Numbered from the stretch's first letter, positions 17,605-26,912 are shown. The stretch: DNA of 45,201 nt from Kiritimatiellia bacterium (GCA_017406465.1 JAFQYM010000065.1:1-45201); one strand, 5' to 3'. Notes: generated by a model not told the origin, from the letters alone. Program-made: numbers and translations.

Positions 17605-17935
17605 ATTCTTGTCCTTGCGTGGCGGGGTAGCCGCCGCGAAGCGGGCTAGCGACCCACGGGGAAGCGAGCAAGCCGAGCGAAGCGAGTGCCGAGCTGCGCG
17701 GGAACAGCCGATGCGGGGGAGAAATCCCGCTAAGGCGATAAGATTTTTGCGCTGACACGCAAACGACGTTCCAGACGAAACTTGGCGGTTTCATATGAGG
17801 GAGCGGAGTTTGACGAGGTCGCGCAGGCGGTTTTATGCCGTCTTGCGTGTCCTTGTCTTCTCTTTCCCTCATGGGCACGCCAAGGCCTCGTCTGGAAGGA
17901 GTGGATGAGGACACGCTTTTTTACTCCTTTTTGCC
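17605..17935 (+). other. Structured non-coding leader with interleaved inverted repeats
   Basis: No gene is seen. GACACGCAA (17754-17762) pairs with TTGCGTGTC (17843-17851), TTCCAGACGA (17769-17778) with TCGTCTGGAA (17888-17897), and ATGAGGGA (17795-17802) with TCCCTCAT (17865-17872). The pairs interleave rather than nest (order A-B-C-A'-C'-B'), so they cannot all form without a pseudoknot or alternative folds. The 5' part (17620-17735) has GC-rich hairpins, including GCGGG...CCCGC near 17713-17730. It could be a regulatory leader or small RNA for the restriction operon, or a decayed mobile element. Confidence 0.4.
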
Positions 17936-17959
17936 ATCAGCCAACAATTGGAGATTTTG

Positions 17960-18721
17960 ATGGCAAGTAATGACGCTACAGCTTTGAGTTTTGAGGACAT
18001 GCAACAAGGTGACATTTCCTTGTTGTGTGGTGATAGCCTCGAGATGTTGGCAGGTCTTGAAAACGCCTCCGCAGATTTGATCTTGACGGACCCGCCATAC
18101 AATCTTGGTTTGTTCATGAAGAAAAGAGGAACAAACATTGGAAAACTTAGGGCGAATCATTTTGCCGCAGCATCATGGGATTTGCTTGGTTTCGAGGAAT
18201 GGTCTCAAAAGATGGATATGTTCTTCGCGCAGGCTGCACGAATATTGAAAAAGCGTGGCGCGATCTTGATGTTCATGTCGATAATAAAGATGGAAACGGT
18301 AAAGCATCTTGCAGAGAAACATGGTTTTTACTACAAGACAATTGGGATATGGCACAAGACGAATCCGATGCCTCGGAACATGAATCTGCATTTTGTGAAT
18401 TCGACTGAGAGTTGGATATACCTTGTCAATGGCGCTACAACGGGTACATTCAATAACAATGGCAAGATTATCCATGATTTTTACGAAACAGCTGCTGTTA
18501 GGGGTGTCGAACGAAAGTTTGGTTCGCATCCTACGCAAAAGCCGTTAGCAATGATGGAGCATTTTGTGGCATTGCTTTCTAATGAGGGGGACCTCGTTGT
18601 GGATCCATTTATGGGGAGCGGGTCGACAGGTGTTGCCTGCAAGAAGTTGGGAAGACGTTTTGTTGGCATTGATGTATCTCCAGAGTATTGCAACATCGCA
18701 AAGAGGAGAATCTCCGAATGA
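17960..18721 (+). CDS. Beta-class site-specific DNA amino-methyltransferase
   Basis: 253 residues from ATG 17960, with GGAG (17950-17953) 6 bp upstream. It transfers a methyl group from S-adenosylmethionine to an exocyclic amino group of DNA. Motif IV LTDPPYNLG (42-50) comes first and the AdoMet motif FMGSG (217-221) last, the circular order of the beta class (N6_N4_Mtase, PF01555). DPPY favours N6-adenine over N4-cytosine but does not prove it. GSHPTQKP just before motif I is typical of the family. Base composition is clearly AT-richer than in the flanking T3SS genes, suggesting acquisition by transfer. The stop overlaps the next start (ATGA), so it is the first gene of a coupled four-gene restriction operon and would protect host DNA. 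Confidence 0.9.
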   Translation: MASNDATALSFEDMQQGDISLLCGDSLEMLAGLENASADLILTDPPYNLGLFMKKRGTNIGKLRANHFAAASWDLLGFEEWSQKMDMFFAQAARILKKRGAILMFMSIIKMETVKHLAEKHGFYYKTIGIWHKTNPMPRNMNLHFVNSTESWIYLVNGATTGTFNNNGKIIHDFYETAAVRGVERKFGSHPTQKPLAMMEHFVALLSNEGDLVVDPFMGSGSTGVACKKLGRRFVGIDVSPEYCNIAKRRISE

Positions 18722-19773
18722 AAGTTGCTGATTTGTTTTCTGGCGTTGGGGGCTTGTCATTGGGATTCAGGCAAGCTGGTTTTGCTGTCGCATTTGCCAT
18801 AGAACATGACAAAGAGATTGCCGAGGCATATTCCCGTAACGATAGTTCTGCAGTGATGTTCAATGAAGACATAACAAAGCTAGACCCAAAGAAGCTGGCG
18901 AATCGCTTTGGTAGGGTGGATGTCATTGTTGGCGGTCCGCCATGTCAGGGTTTTTCGCAAAAGGGGAAGAGACTTAGCGTTAACGATGACAGGAATTTCC
19001 TGTTCAAGCAGTATGTGCGATTTGTCGCCGAATTCAAGCCAAAGTACTTTGTCCTTGAAAATGTTCCCAATATCATAACGACGGCAAAAGGTTATTTTAG
19101 GGATGAGATTATTCGTGAGTTTTCAAAACTAGGTTATGACGTTCAGGCTGATGTGTTTGATGTGGCGGACTTTGGTGTTCCTCAACATAGACGTAGGGCG
19201 ATATTTCTTGGGCAAAAGAAACGTCTTGATGTGAAGTTCCCAAAACCGGTAAAGAAACGGGTTACTGTCAAGGATGCGTTATCTGACTTGCCACGACTTC
19301 TTTCTGGTGAGTCGTATACTGCCGGCGTGTACCCAAAGAATCCGCAGACCGAATATCAGCGAAAAATGCGAGCAGGATCGAAATGCATTGTAAATCATGA
19401 GTCAACAAAACACTCAAAGATAGCGCTGAAGCGTCTGGCAATGATTCCGAAGGGCAAGGGAAAGGAAGTGCTGCCGCCAGAACATTTGACTAAATCGATT
19501 TACAGTGGTACGTGGTGTAGGTTGCTTGAAGATGATCAAGCTGCAACGATAACAACACGGTTTGACACACCTTCATCGGGAAGATTTACTTTGCCAGACC
19601 AAAATAGGTGTATAACCGTACGAGAGGCAGCACGACTGCAATCTTTTCCTGACTCGTTCGTGTTCTATGGGTCAAAATGTTCACAGATGAAGCAGGTGGG
19701 AAATGCAGTTCCTCCTGTGTTTGCCAACGCAATTGCTAAAGAAATCTTAAAAGCAGAGGGGGTAAAGAAATGA
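18718..19773 (+). CDS. C5-cytosine DNA methyltransferase
   Basis: 351 residues, start ATG 18718 overlapping the previous stop. All landmark motifs are present and in order: I DLFSGVGGLSLGF (5-17), IV GGPPCQGFS with catalytic Cys76, VI ENVPN (E114), VIII QHRRR (156-160), IX REAARLQSFPD and X QVGNAVPP near the C-terminus. It methylates carbon 5 of cytosine in a specific site. The length is normal for the Dcm/HhaI family, with a short target-recognition region (about 185-290). The operon context matches LlaJI-type systems, in which methyltransferases precede an McrB-like and a LlaJI nuclease subunit. Its pairing here with an amino-methyltransferase rather than a second C5 enzyme is noteworthy. 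Confidence 0.95.
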   Translation: MKVADLFSGVGGLSLGFRQAGFAVAFAIEHDKEIAEAYSRNDSSAVMFNEDITKLDPKKLANRFGRVDVIVGGPPCQGFSQKGKRLSVNDDRNFLFKQYVRFVAEFKPKYFVLENVPNIITTAKGYFRDEIIREFSKLGYDVQADVFDVADFGVPQHRRRAIFLGQKKRLDVKFPKPVKKRVTVKDALSDLPRLLSGESYTAGVYPKNPQTEYQRKMRAGSKCIVNHESTKHSKIALKRLAMIPKGKGKEVLPPEHLTKSIYSGTWCRLLEDDQAATITTRFDTPSSGRFTLPDQNRCITVREAARLQSFPDSFVFYGSKCSQMKQVGNAVPPVFANAIAKEILKAEGVKK

Positions 19774-21779
19774 GCAAAGTCCTGCCTATTGCTATTCATG
19801 ATCGGCCTGAGCTAAATCTCCGGCAAGGGATAAAATCGTCGCTCAATCATTGGCGGCAATTGATTGCGTCGTTATATCTCTTTTATCAATACTTGCTTGA
19901 TGGCGGCGATGCGATATATAGCAAAGAGATTCACGCCGGCGGTAAGGTTTGTCTTGGGGTTAGTGATGGATTCGCCAGTTGGCTTTCGCAGAATTGGAGT
20001 CAGGTTGCAAATGTGAAGTCGCTTGTCCAACAATGCCCGCTCTACACAGCGCAAATGGAGCATCTGCAGGTGGGTCTTCAGTTGTTTTTGAAGTTGGCAC
20101 AAATAAAGTTTGCCGACAATTCGTTGCCAGATGCGACCGAAAGGACTGGCGGCAACAGATTCAACAAGTTGCTCCGCTTCTCAACAAATATGAAGATACT
20201 TGCCGATGCGATTTCGACACATTCGGTGTCAGAAAGGATAACATTTGTTGCAGACTGGCTTTCAGGGAATGACGATGCGAATGTCAGTAAGGGCGCGAAA
20301 GAGATACTCGCCGCGTTCACTGAGGAGTGCCAGTTTAAGATTCGCACGGCGTCAGGTGAAGTGTTCTTCCAGCAGGATGGCATATATGATTGTTTGCGTA
20401 ATATGCAAGATTCTGTAGAAAGCACAGATGCGAAGGAGCCCGTCGGGCCATTTAGAATTCTGAAGACATATATCAACGAGGAAATGCACCCATACCTGTC
20501 GGAGGGCGCAAGTGGCTTTGTCGTAAAGTCGTCTTCTGCTGAATTTACGAAATATGCTGACATGGTTCGGACTACTTTGTCTCTAATACCGAGACGAACG
20601 ACAATATATCAAGAGGTTGCTCCGACGAAACAGATGCAACCGTCAATTAATTCAGATATCCCGCTTCAGCGTATCTGTTACGGAGCGCCAGGCACTGGAA
20701 AGTCGCACGATACAGATGATCTTATCAAGAAGTATAATGTTGCCAACTTCCGCACGACATTCCATCCGGATTCGGATTACGCGAACTTCGTCGGCGCGTA
20801 CAAGCCGACGATGAATGCGGGAAAGATCGAGTATTCTTTTCGTCCGCAGGCGTTCATGAATGCATACGTCAAGGCGTGGAAGCTGATGGCAAATCCTTCT
20901 GAGGACGGCAAGACGGAGAAGGTTGTCCTTGTCATTGAAGAGATAAATCGCGGCAATTGCGCGCAGATATTCGGCGATCTGTTCCAGTTGCTCGACAGGG
21001 ACGGGCAATCAGGGTATTCGACGTATCCCATTGATGCTGACGTTGACCTTGCCGTCTGGCTTGGCGGACAATTCGGGTATGCCGAGGGTGATGAGAACAA
21101 GAATGGGCTGAATGTCGCAAGCAGACCAAGTTGTCTCACCCAATCTGACTGGAATGATGTTTTAAAGGGCAAGAAGCTTGCGTTGCCACCAAACCTGTAT
21201 ATCTGGGCGACGATGAACACGAGCGATCAGTCGCTCTTCCCGATAGACAGCGCATTCAAGCGGCGTTGGGACTGGAAGTACGTTCCGATCTCAAGGCCAG
21301 ACAAGGGCGATGATCTGAATTGGAAAGATCGCAAGATTGACGCTAACGGCAAGTTGTATGACTGGTGGGATTTCATCAGGATCGTCAATGCGCATATCGC
21401 AGATGTCACGAAGAGCGAGGACAAGCAGCTTGGCTACTTCTTTGTGAAGGCTCCCGATGACACGGGTGTTATCACGGCGGAGCGCTTTGCCAACAAGGTG
21501 CTGTTCTACCTTTTCAACGATGTCTTCAAGGATTGGGACTTGCCGGCCAGAATATTCGAGAAGGGCGGCAAGGATAAGTATGCCTTCAAGGATTTCTTCT
21601 ACGACAAGGCGGAGGACGGCCACAAGCCTGGTGACGTCCGTGAGAATGTCGTGGGGGAGTTTATTGAGAGGCAGGAACATGAAGGTGAAAAGGTGAAATC
21701 CGATACTCCGGCCACTCCTGGCGAAGAACCGCCTGCCACACCCGCTCCTGAAGTTGCGCCTCCGCCAGCGCAGTCCTAA
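19770..21779 (+). CDS. McrB-like AAA+ GTPase/ATPase subunit of an LlaJI-type restriction system
   Basis: 669 residues; ATG 19770 overlaps the previous stop (ATGA). Residues 1-290 form a variable N-terminal region, probably for target recognition. The AAA+ core has Walker A GAPGTGKS (305-312), Walker B LVIEEINRGN (387-396), an MNTSDQS signature (482-488) like the McrB NTxD element, and a sensor/arginine region FKRRWDW. The C-terminal about 45 residues are a Pro/Glu-rich tail. McrB-type motors hydrolyse nucleotide to translocate DNA and activate the partner nuclease. The next gene starts inside its stop codon (TAATG at 21777-21781), as expected for a motor-nuclease pair. Confidence 0.9.
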   Translation: MSKVLPIAIHDRPELNLRQGIKSSLNHWRQLIASLYLFYQYLLDGGDAIYSKEIHAGGKVCLGVSDGFASWLSQNWSQVANVKSLVQQCPLYTAQMEHLQVGLQLFLKLAQIKFADNSLPDATERTGGNRFNKLLRFSTNMKILADAISTHSVSERITFVADWLSGNDDANVSKGAKEILAAFTEECQFKIRTASGEVFFQQDGIYDCLRNMQDSVESTDAKEPVGPFRILKTYINEEMHPYLSEGASGFVVKSSSAEFTKYADMVRTTLSLIPRRTTIYQEVAPTKQMQPSINSDIPLQRICYGAPGTGKSHDTDDLIKKYNVANFRTTFHPDSDYANFVGAYKPTMNAGKIEYSFRPQAFMNAYVKAWKLMANPSEDGKTEKVVLVIEEINRGNCAQIFGDLFQLLDRDGQSGYSTYPIDADVDLAVWLGGQFGYAEGDENKNGLNVASRPSCLTQSDWNDVLKGKKLALPPNLYIWATMNTSDQSLFPIDSAFKRRWDWKYVPISRPDKGDDLNWKDRKIDANGKLYDWWDFIRIVNAHIADVTKSEDKQLGYFFVKAPDDTGVITAERFANKVLFYLFNDVFKDWDLPARIFEKGGKDKYAFKDFFYDKAEDGHKPGDVRENVVGEFIERQEHEGEKVKSDTPATPGEEPPATPAPEVAPPPAQS

Positions 21780-23992
21780 TGAAGATACTTGTCGAGGAAT
21801 ATGCGTATGACAAGGAGGTTGTTCGCAACGTCCTCCCTGAAAGTCATGTATTCCTGACGAATGGCAGGGTCAAAATTGAATACGTCGGTTACTACCATAA
21901 TGCCAATAGCACGGCTGAGGGGAAGGATGACTTCGTGTTCTTCCTCCCAAAGGTTGTCCTCAATAAGCATAACCGCGTATTTGCAGACGAGAATGATGCG
22001 ATTGGCGGATTCTCTCCGGAAGACATCTTGGACCCCGACAACGTCAAGACTGCGGACGGACGAACTCTTTCGGAAGAGCAGCGGAAGTTCCTGTATGAAT
22101 TCTCCGTCTGGATTTATCGAGCGCTGGCACACTATGTAGAGACACACGAGGAGACAGATGCAGTTTGGTCAAGCAACGACGGGAAGTCCGGCACGTTCAG
22201 GCGGAAGTACGTCACGAACACGTTCTTGGACGTTATCCTTGCCCTGATCCGGTTTAATCGCGAGAATCAGGACTACTTTCTCTTCAAGGTCAAGGAAAAG
22301 CACTCGGGCTTAAATAAAATCAGTTGGGCTCGGACAATCGCACGCTCGCCGGCATTTGTCAGCGACGGTGTTCCCGTCTATCTTGAGCCAGTCAACAAGA
22401 AGCGATCGATAGACTTCGACGAAGAGTTGCTTGTCCTGTACTATTCGATATTGGACTATGTCCGGTCGCATTATGGTTTCCGCGTCAAGATCGGAATGGG
22501 ATACGAGCTGATAACGGGCGACAGGTTCCAACGCTACCTGGACGGGTATGGTGCCGCGCGGCTTCGCCAGATCAAATACAAGTATTTCTCGGACAGGGAC
22601 TTGATGCTGTGGGAGCTTTGCTTTGCGTTCTTCGACAAGGCGCATCAGGCGAACATTGCGTCGTCTGGCGAAGACTATCTTCTGGCCAAGAGCTTCGATC
22701 GCGTGTTTGAGGCGATGATAGACGAGCTTTTGGGCGATTCGCAGTTTGCTCTGAACAAGGAACTGGCGGACGGGAAAGAGATAGACCACCTTTATGTTGA
22801 CGACAGCTTGACGCGCACCGATGGCTGGCGGACGCTTTGCATTGCAGACAGCAAATACTACAAGGCGGGGAACTCTTTGAACGACGAAAGCGTTCCAAAG
22901 CAGTTTACATATGCGCGCGACATGCTTCAGCTTGACGTTGACTTGTTTCTCTATGATGAAGACGACGTCGAGGATTCTGTGAAAAAACGCAGGAAGCCGT
23001 TTGCGGATGCAAAGGTGAGGTTGCTGCGTGACAAAGTGACCGAGGGCTATGACATCATACCCAACTTCTTTATTAGCGCGACGATGGATGAAGGGTTGGG
23101 ATATGATGACGCCAAGCTACGGGCGCGCCATTTTGATGATGGTGGCGAACATCACAGCGCCCATTTCGAGAATAGGCTGTTCGACCGAGACACGATGATT
23201 CTCAGCCATTTTGATGTCAATTTCCTCTATGTCGTGCGGTTGTATGCGCAAAACGACGATGGGGAGCGGGCGAAGTGGAAACGGGAGGCTCGCGAAATCT
23301 TCAGGAAGGAGATTCGCGGGATCATTGAGAATCGCTATCAGCTTTATGCTTTGATGCCGCATGATGGCGTCGACGCGCAACAGTTCTTCCAGGAGAATTT
23401 CAAGTATACGGCAGGCAAGGTATATTCGCCATATCCAGACGACGGTGGAAAGCCGATATACGCATTGGCTCTGCAGAATGTTGACAAAGTCTTTCCCGAT
23501 AAGCGTCTCACACCGGATAAAATGTTCTCTGATGGCGATCCTGGTGGTACTGGCAGACAATATACCCGAATTGCAGAAGAGAATACTGCCGTGAAAGAGC
23601 TGATAGAATCAGCTTTCTATTGCGTGAAAATCGGATTTGGAGAGAATCCGCGAAGCGCTTTGGAGAAGGAGTTGATCGAGCACCCGGCAGCAGTACATGG
23701 CCCGGCTGCGGATGCGAAAGCAGGAGTGCAGGTCATTTCAAGAGTAGCTGGTCCGCTGACGCAGGCAATTCGTAAGTGCGGGAAATGCCCTTGTCCGGAG
23801 GATCAATGCCCTGATGCTGCGTCCGTTCGTGTTCTTGTCGTTCCGTTTACGCAGGGGGCGCATCTCTTTCGCGTAGCTGATGGTGTGGCGCCAGTGAAAT
23901 TGGGCGTTGGCGAATTGCCGCCAGACTTTTCATCTGTGAAATTCCCTTCTCCCGATGTGTTGTGTTGGGTGTGGGATGTGGTCGAAGAATAG
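21779..23992 (+). CDS. LlaJI-family restriction endonuclease subunit (McrC-like)
   Basis: 737 residues, ATG 21779 overlapping the stop of the motor gene. The region around EIDHLYVD (334-341) and GWRTLCIADSKYYK (349-362) matches the LlaJI restriction enzyme family, with D336 and D357-x-K359 forming the PD-(D/E)xK nuclease site. The N-terminal part would contact the AAA+ partner. A Cys cluster near residue 666 (CGKCPCPEDQC) may bind zinc and is unusual for the family. It cleaves DNA lacking the cognate methylation, with the motor supplying energy. It is the last gene of the operon, and a long gene-free stretch follows. Confidence 0.85.
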   Translation: MKILVEEYAYDKEVVRNVLPESHVFLTNGRVKIEYVGYYHNANSTAEGKDDFVFFLPKVVLNKHNRVFADENDAIGGFSPEDILDPDNVKTADGRTLSEEQRKFLYEFSVWIYRALAHYVETHEETDAVWSSNDGKSGTFRRKYVTNTFLDVILALIRFNRENQDYFLFKVKEKHSGLNKISWARTIARSPAFVSDGVPVYLEPVNKKRSIDFDEELLVLYYSILDYVRSHYGFRVKIGMGYELITGDRFQRYLDGYGAARLRQIKYKYFSDRDLMLWELCFAFFDKAHQANIASSGEDYLLAKSFDRVFEAMIDELLGDSQFALNKELADGKEIDHLYVDDSLTRTDGWRTLCIADSKYYKAGNSLNDESVPKQFTYARDMLQLDVDLFLYDEDDVEDSVKKRRKPFADAKVRLLRDKVTEGYDIIPNFFISATMDEGLGYDDAKLRARHFDDGGEHHSAHFENRLFDRDTMILSHFDVNFLYVVRLYAQNDDGERAKWKREAREIFRKEIRGIIENRYQLYALMPHDGVDAQQFFQENFKYTAGKVYSPYPDDGGKPIYALALQNVDKVFPDKRLTPDKMFSDGDPGGTGRQYTRIAEENTAVKELIESAFYCVKIGFGENPRSALEKELIEHPAAVHGPAADAKAGVQVISRVAGPLTQAIRKCGKCPCPEDQCPDAASVRVLVVPFTQGAHLFRVADGVAPVKLGVGELPPDFSSVKFPSPDVLCWVWDVVEE

Positions 23993-24098
23993 CAGGCAGA
24001 ACATTTGTGGAGATTGGGGGTGTGATGCGCAGATGAGATTGCCACGGTGGGCGACGATTGAAACGCGGCAGAAGTGTTGCGGAAGGAAGAGGGGTTGT

Positions 24099-24207
24099 AT
24101 AGGGTCGGGACGATTAGGGTCGGTTAGCGTAGGGTCGGATAGCGTCGGTTAGGGTCGGGCATGGTTAGGGACGAGTAGGGTCGGTTAGGGTCGGCGCGTG
24201 GGTTAGG
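24099..24207. repeat. Degenerate TAGGGTCGGT tandem array
   Basis: About ten irregular copies of a roughly 10-base unit TAGGGTCGGT, with variants such as TAGCGTCGGT and TAGGGACGAG. The bases before it (23993-24098) and after it (24208-24300) hold nothing I can identify. Confidence 0.65.
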
Positions 24208-24300
24208 AAGAGCCCTGGGTCTGCCAACCGCAGGAATGCAACTGCAGTGGAGGCATCTCAATGGGTAACTTAACCTAAATTCGGCAGTTGGATTATGGGT

Positions 24301-24483
24301 TTAGCCGCAAAGGACGCAAAGATGCAAAGAACATGCAGCATAATGAAGTTTTTGGTGGGTTATCTACAAATTGACAAATAGACGTGCTTTCACCTATTGG
24401 GTGAAGATTACAGACACTGCAAAAGGAGAGATAATTTGCATAATTTTCAGCACCTTTGCGCCCTTTGCGCTCTTTGCGGCTAA
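24301..24483. mobile_element. MITE-like element with about 29-bp terminal inverted repeats
   Basis: The left end (24301-24329) starts TTAGCCGCAAAGGACGCAAA and the right end (24454-24483) ends CTCTTTGCGGCTAA, its imperfect inverse complement. Both are built from the GCAAAG unit. The 124-bp interior is non-coding, AT-rich and contains a TTCACC-GGTGAA hairpin (24389-24405). Similar TTAGCCGCAAAG repeats are, from memory, widespread in environmental bacteria. No transposase is nearby, so mobility is inference. Confidence 0.5.
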
Positions 24484-24560
24484 TAGAACCAACAAGGGCG
24501 TTGTTCAACTGCGATTTTTAGGTTAAACAGAAGTGCAGTACGACATAAGGTTATTGAATT

Positions 24561-24589
24561 GTAACCTTTTGCGCTTCGGAGTGTATACA
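24561..24589 (+). promoter_or_regulatory. T3SS box 1: GTAACC-N14-GTGTATACA
   Basis: GTAACC at 24561-24566 and GTGTATACA at 24581-24589, ending 43 bp before the ATG at 24633. First of six matching sites in this locus. Confidence 0.75.
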
Positions 24590-24632
24590 GGGCGAATAGT
24601 TGCATCTGAAAAACACTAAAAGGAACAGAGCC

Positions 24633-26909
24633 ATGATAAACGCAGTAAACGAGCAGTTCAGCAGATTTGTCAGCTTCGCCGAGAATCGGATGGCCGCTGG
24701 CAAGGACAAGGCCATTGCGTCGAAGGGCGACATAGAGAAGGGCGGAGGCACCACGCTCGAGGAGCGCAATATCAAGACGTCCAGCAGGTTCGACTGGGTG
24801 TCGCTGAGCATTTTCCGCTGGAAGGGCGCACGCAACGACAACAACGCGGTGCGCGATATTTTCAAAAAGTGCGTCGCCGACATGTTCGGCGGCGAGAAGA
24901 ACATCCCCGAGAGCGTCAGGACCGCGATGCTGATGAAGGACTACGGGTGCGGCAAGCCCCTCACCGCGCGCCGGATCATTGCGGTGAGGGACGCAATAGC
25001 GAACCTCGAGCGCGAAAACGTGTTCGACAACAAGCACGACCCGGACGGTGAGCTGGCGAACAAGGCATTCGCCGCCGGATACACGCGCCTTGACTTTGGA
25101 AAGCTCAACACTGCGGCCAACCTGTGCTCACAGGGGTTGAGAATATCGCTTGAGGATGCCTTTAATCAGGTTATCACGAAGGGATCCGCCGCAAACCGCA
25201 CGATGAACGCGGGCTCGCTCTACATGAAGGACACTACCTCGTTCCTCAAGGACTTCAACGTCCGCCGGCAGATCGCCCTCAACGACGTGCGGAACAAGAC
25301 CTTGGCCACGAACTTCCCAGAACAACAGGATACAACGTCCCAGCTCTCCAAGATCGCCGAGAACCTCGCGTACAAGTTCGGCAACATACTCAACGAAGCG
25401 GAAGAACTGCGCAAGGCCGCGAATCTTCCCGATGACATCCTCGTCGAGCTGCGCAAGGCCACAAATGATCTCGTCGCCAGGATGAACGCGCTCATGGCCG
25501 ACCTTTCCTCCGGGAAGCTGACGGACAGGCGTCAGATATGCCAAAAGCTGTTCCAGATCCAGCAAGTCGGCAATCTGGCGGATGTCGTGAAGAATTCGAT
25601 CGTCATCCCGCTGAAGGACGCCGCGAAGGGGAATCCGGCGATCGCCGAGTTCAGTGCCTACGTCGCCGATCTCGCCACTTCGGTCGCCAACGAGTACAAC
25701 GAACTCTACGACACCTACAAGGAAGCCCTTGCGAAAGACATGGCGGCTTCCGCCAGGCCCAGGCTTCTCGGCGCGGCGCACACGGCCGGGATGAACTCCG
25801 GCAGACAGGTCGTGATTCCGCCGGTGATTATGGACAATCTCGAAGGCATCATCAGAGAGAATCCGTTCGACCGCTTCGACAACATCAACAAACTCTGCGA
25901 CAGACTCGAAAAGTACGGCGATTCGGCGCTTCGCTTCAACAACGACCAGAAGGCCGCCCTCAAGGCGCTTGTCGAGCAGACATTCGGCAAGGGGGCGAAG
26001 GCGGAGAAGATGCTCAACCGCCTCATAGACCGCTTCGAGACGTCGTTCTTCGCCGAGCAGCTCAACGATCCGTCCGACTTCGGCAAGGCGAAGACGACGT
26101 CTCCGGAGATAGTCGTCAAGCATCTGCAGGCCCACCCCGATGCCCTCCGCACGCTCGAAGCCGGTTTCAGGCTCGACACGGACGACGATGTCGCGGCCGT
26201 CAAGAACACCCTCAAGAACAAGCTCGCCCACGATTTCGATGGATGCCTCAAGATCGCCGATCCGACGAATTTGCGCGGCCTTTCCACCGGACTGATGGTC
26301 CAGTCCCTGCGCGAATACAAGGCCGGCTTCGTCACGCTTGACGGACAGAACATCCCCAACGCGCAGCTCGGCACGCCGTTCCCCCTGCTAATCAAGACCG
26401 GCGAAAAGGACTACCCGGCGCAGAAAGGCTATGCGGAGTTTCTCGAGAAGACGTTCGACAACAGGCACAAGAAGATGCGGCAGCTCGTGTCGTTTGTCTG
26501 CGGACAGGCAGACGGACTCTACGGGGTGATCGACTATCTTGTCAACCACGGCGGGGAGAACAGCAATCTGAGGGGCGTGCCGCGCCTCGACCTCGCGAAC
26601 GACAACACGATAGTAATATCCCCGGACCGCCTTCCCGGCGACAAATACAACCTCGAAATCGCCGACAACGGGGACGTTACGATCACCATGACGTACCAAG
26701 TCAGGAACAAGGTGACCAACTTGCTTGGGAATGACGGCATGTTCAATCCGCCGGATTTCAAGGGAACGTCCTACGACGGACTCGTCCTGGGCGAGACGAA
26801 GATGACCGTCAGGATGACGATCAGGAACGCCTCCGACGAGGAACTCGGCAACAAGACGCCAGAGTTCTCCATCGACGACATCAGGCAGGAAGATATTTTT
26901 GCAACTTGA
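24633..26909 (+). CDS. Putative T3SS effector, 758 residues
   Basis: The start ATG 24633 is preferred over the in-frame TTG at 24600 because the N-terminus from MINAVNEQFSRF is conserved in the mini-gene at 35996, and AAAAGGAA lies just upstream. No enzymatic family is recognised and there is no Sec signal or membrane segment. The N-terminal 60 residues (GDIEKGGG, LEERNI) look like a conserved secretion or chaperone-binding leader. Residues about 70-130 hold a helical domain with KPLTAR (108-113) shared with two other large proteins here. Residues about 600-740 are beta-rich, with an IADNGDVTITMTY strand pair. It is preceded by the GTAACC/GTGTATACA box, as are the translocators, which is the main argument for calling it a secreted substrate. 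Confidence 0.6.
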   Translation: MINAVNEQFSRFVSFAENRMAAGKDKAIASKGDIEKGGGTTLEERNIKTSSRFDWVSLSIFRWKGARNDNNAVRDIFKKCVADMFGGEKNIPESVRTAMLMKDYGCGKPLTARRIIAVRDAIANLERENVFDNKHDPDGELANKAFAAGYTRLDFGKLNTAANLCSQGLRISLEDAFNQVITKGSAANRTMNAGSLYMKDTTSFLKDFNVRRQIALNDVRNKTLATNFPEQQDTTSQLSKIAENLAYKFGNILNEAEELRKAANLPDDILVELRKATNDLVARMNALMADLSSGKLTDRRQICQKLFQIQQVGNLADVVKNSIVIPLKDAAKGNPAIAEFSAYVADLATSVANEYNELYDTYKEALAKDMAASARPRLLGAAHTAGMNSGRQVVIPPVIMDNLEGIIRENPFDRFDNINKLCDRLEKYGDSALRFNNDQKAALKALVEQTFGKGAKAEKMLNRLIDRFETSFFAEQLNDPSDFGKAKTTSPEIVVKHLQAHPDALRTLEAGFRLDTDDDVAAVKNTLKNKLAHDFDGCLKIADPTNLRGLSTGLMVQSLREYKAGFVTLDGQNIPNAQLGTPFPLLIKTGEKDYPAQKGYAEFLEKTFDNRHKKMRQLVSFVCGQADGLYGVIDYLVNHGGENSNLRGVPRLDLANDNTIVISPDRLPGDKYNLEIADNGDVTITMTYQVRNKVTNLLGNDGMFNPPDFKGTSYDGLVLGETKMTVRMTIRNASDEELGNKTPEFSIDDIRQEDIFAT

Positions 26910-26912
26910 ATG

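Noticed and set aside
17605..17935. Retron or riboswitch in the leader of the restriction operon
   Set aside because: No reverse transcriptase is nearby and no known riboswitch core could be recognised; kept only as an unassigned structured region.
24099..24207. TAGGGTCGGT array as telomeric repeats
   Set aside because: The unit is degenerate and internal to the contig; resemblance to TTAGGG is superficial.
25128..26231. 367-codon minus-strand frame within the putative effector at 24633
   Set aside because: Shadow of the plus-strand gene, which has a conserved N-terminus, a promoter-like box and a ribosome site; the minus frame has none.
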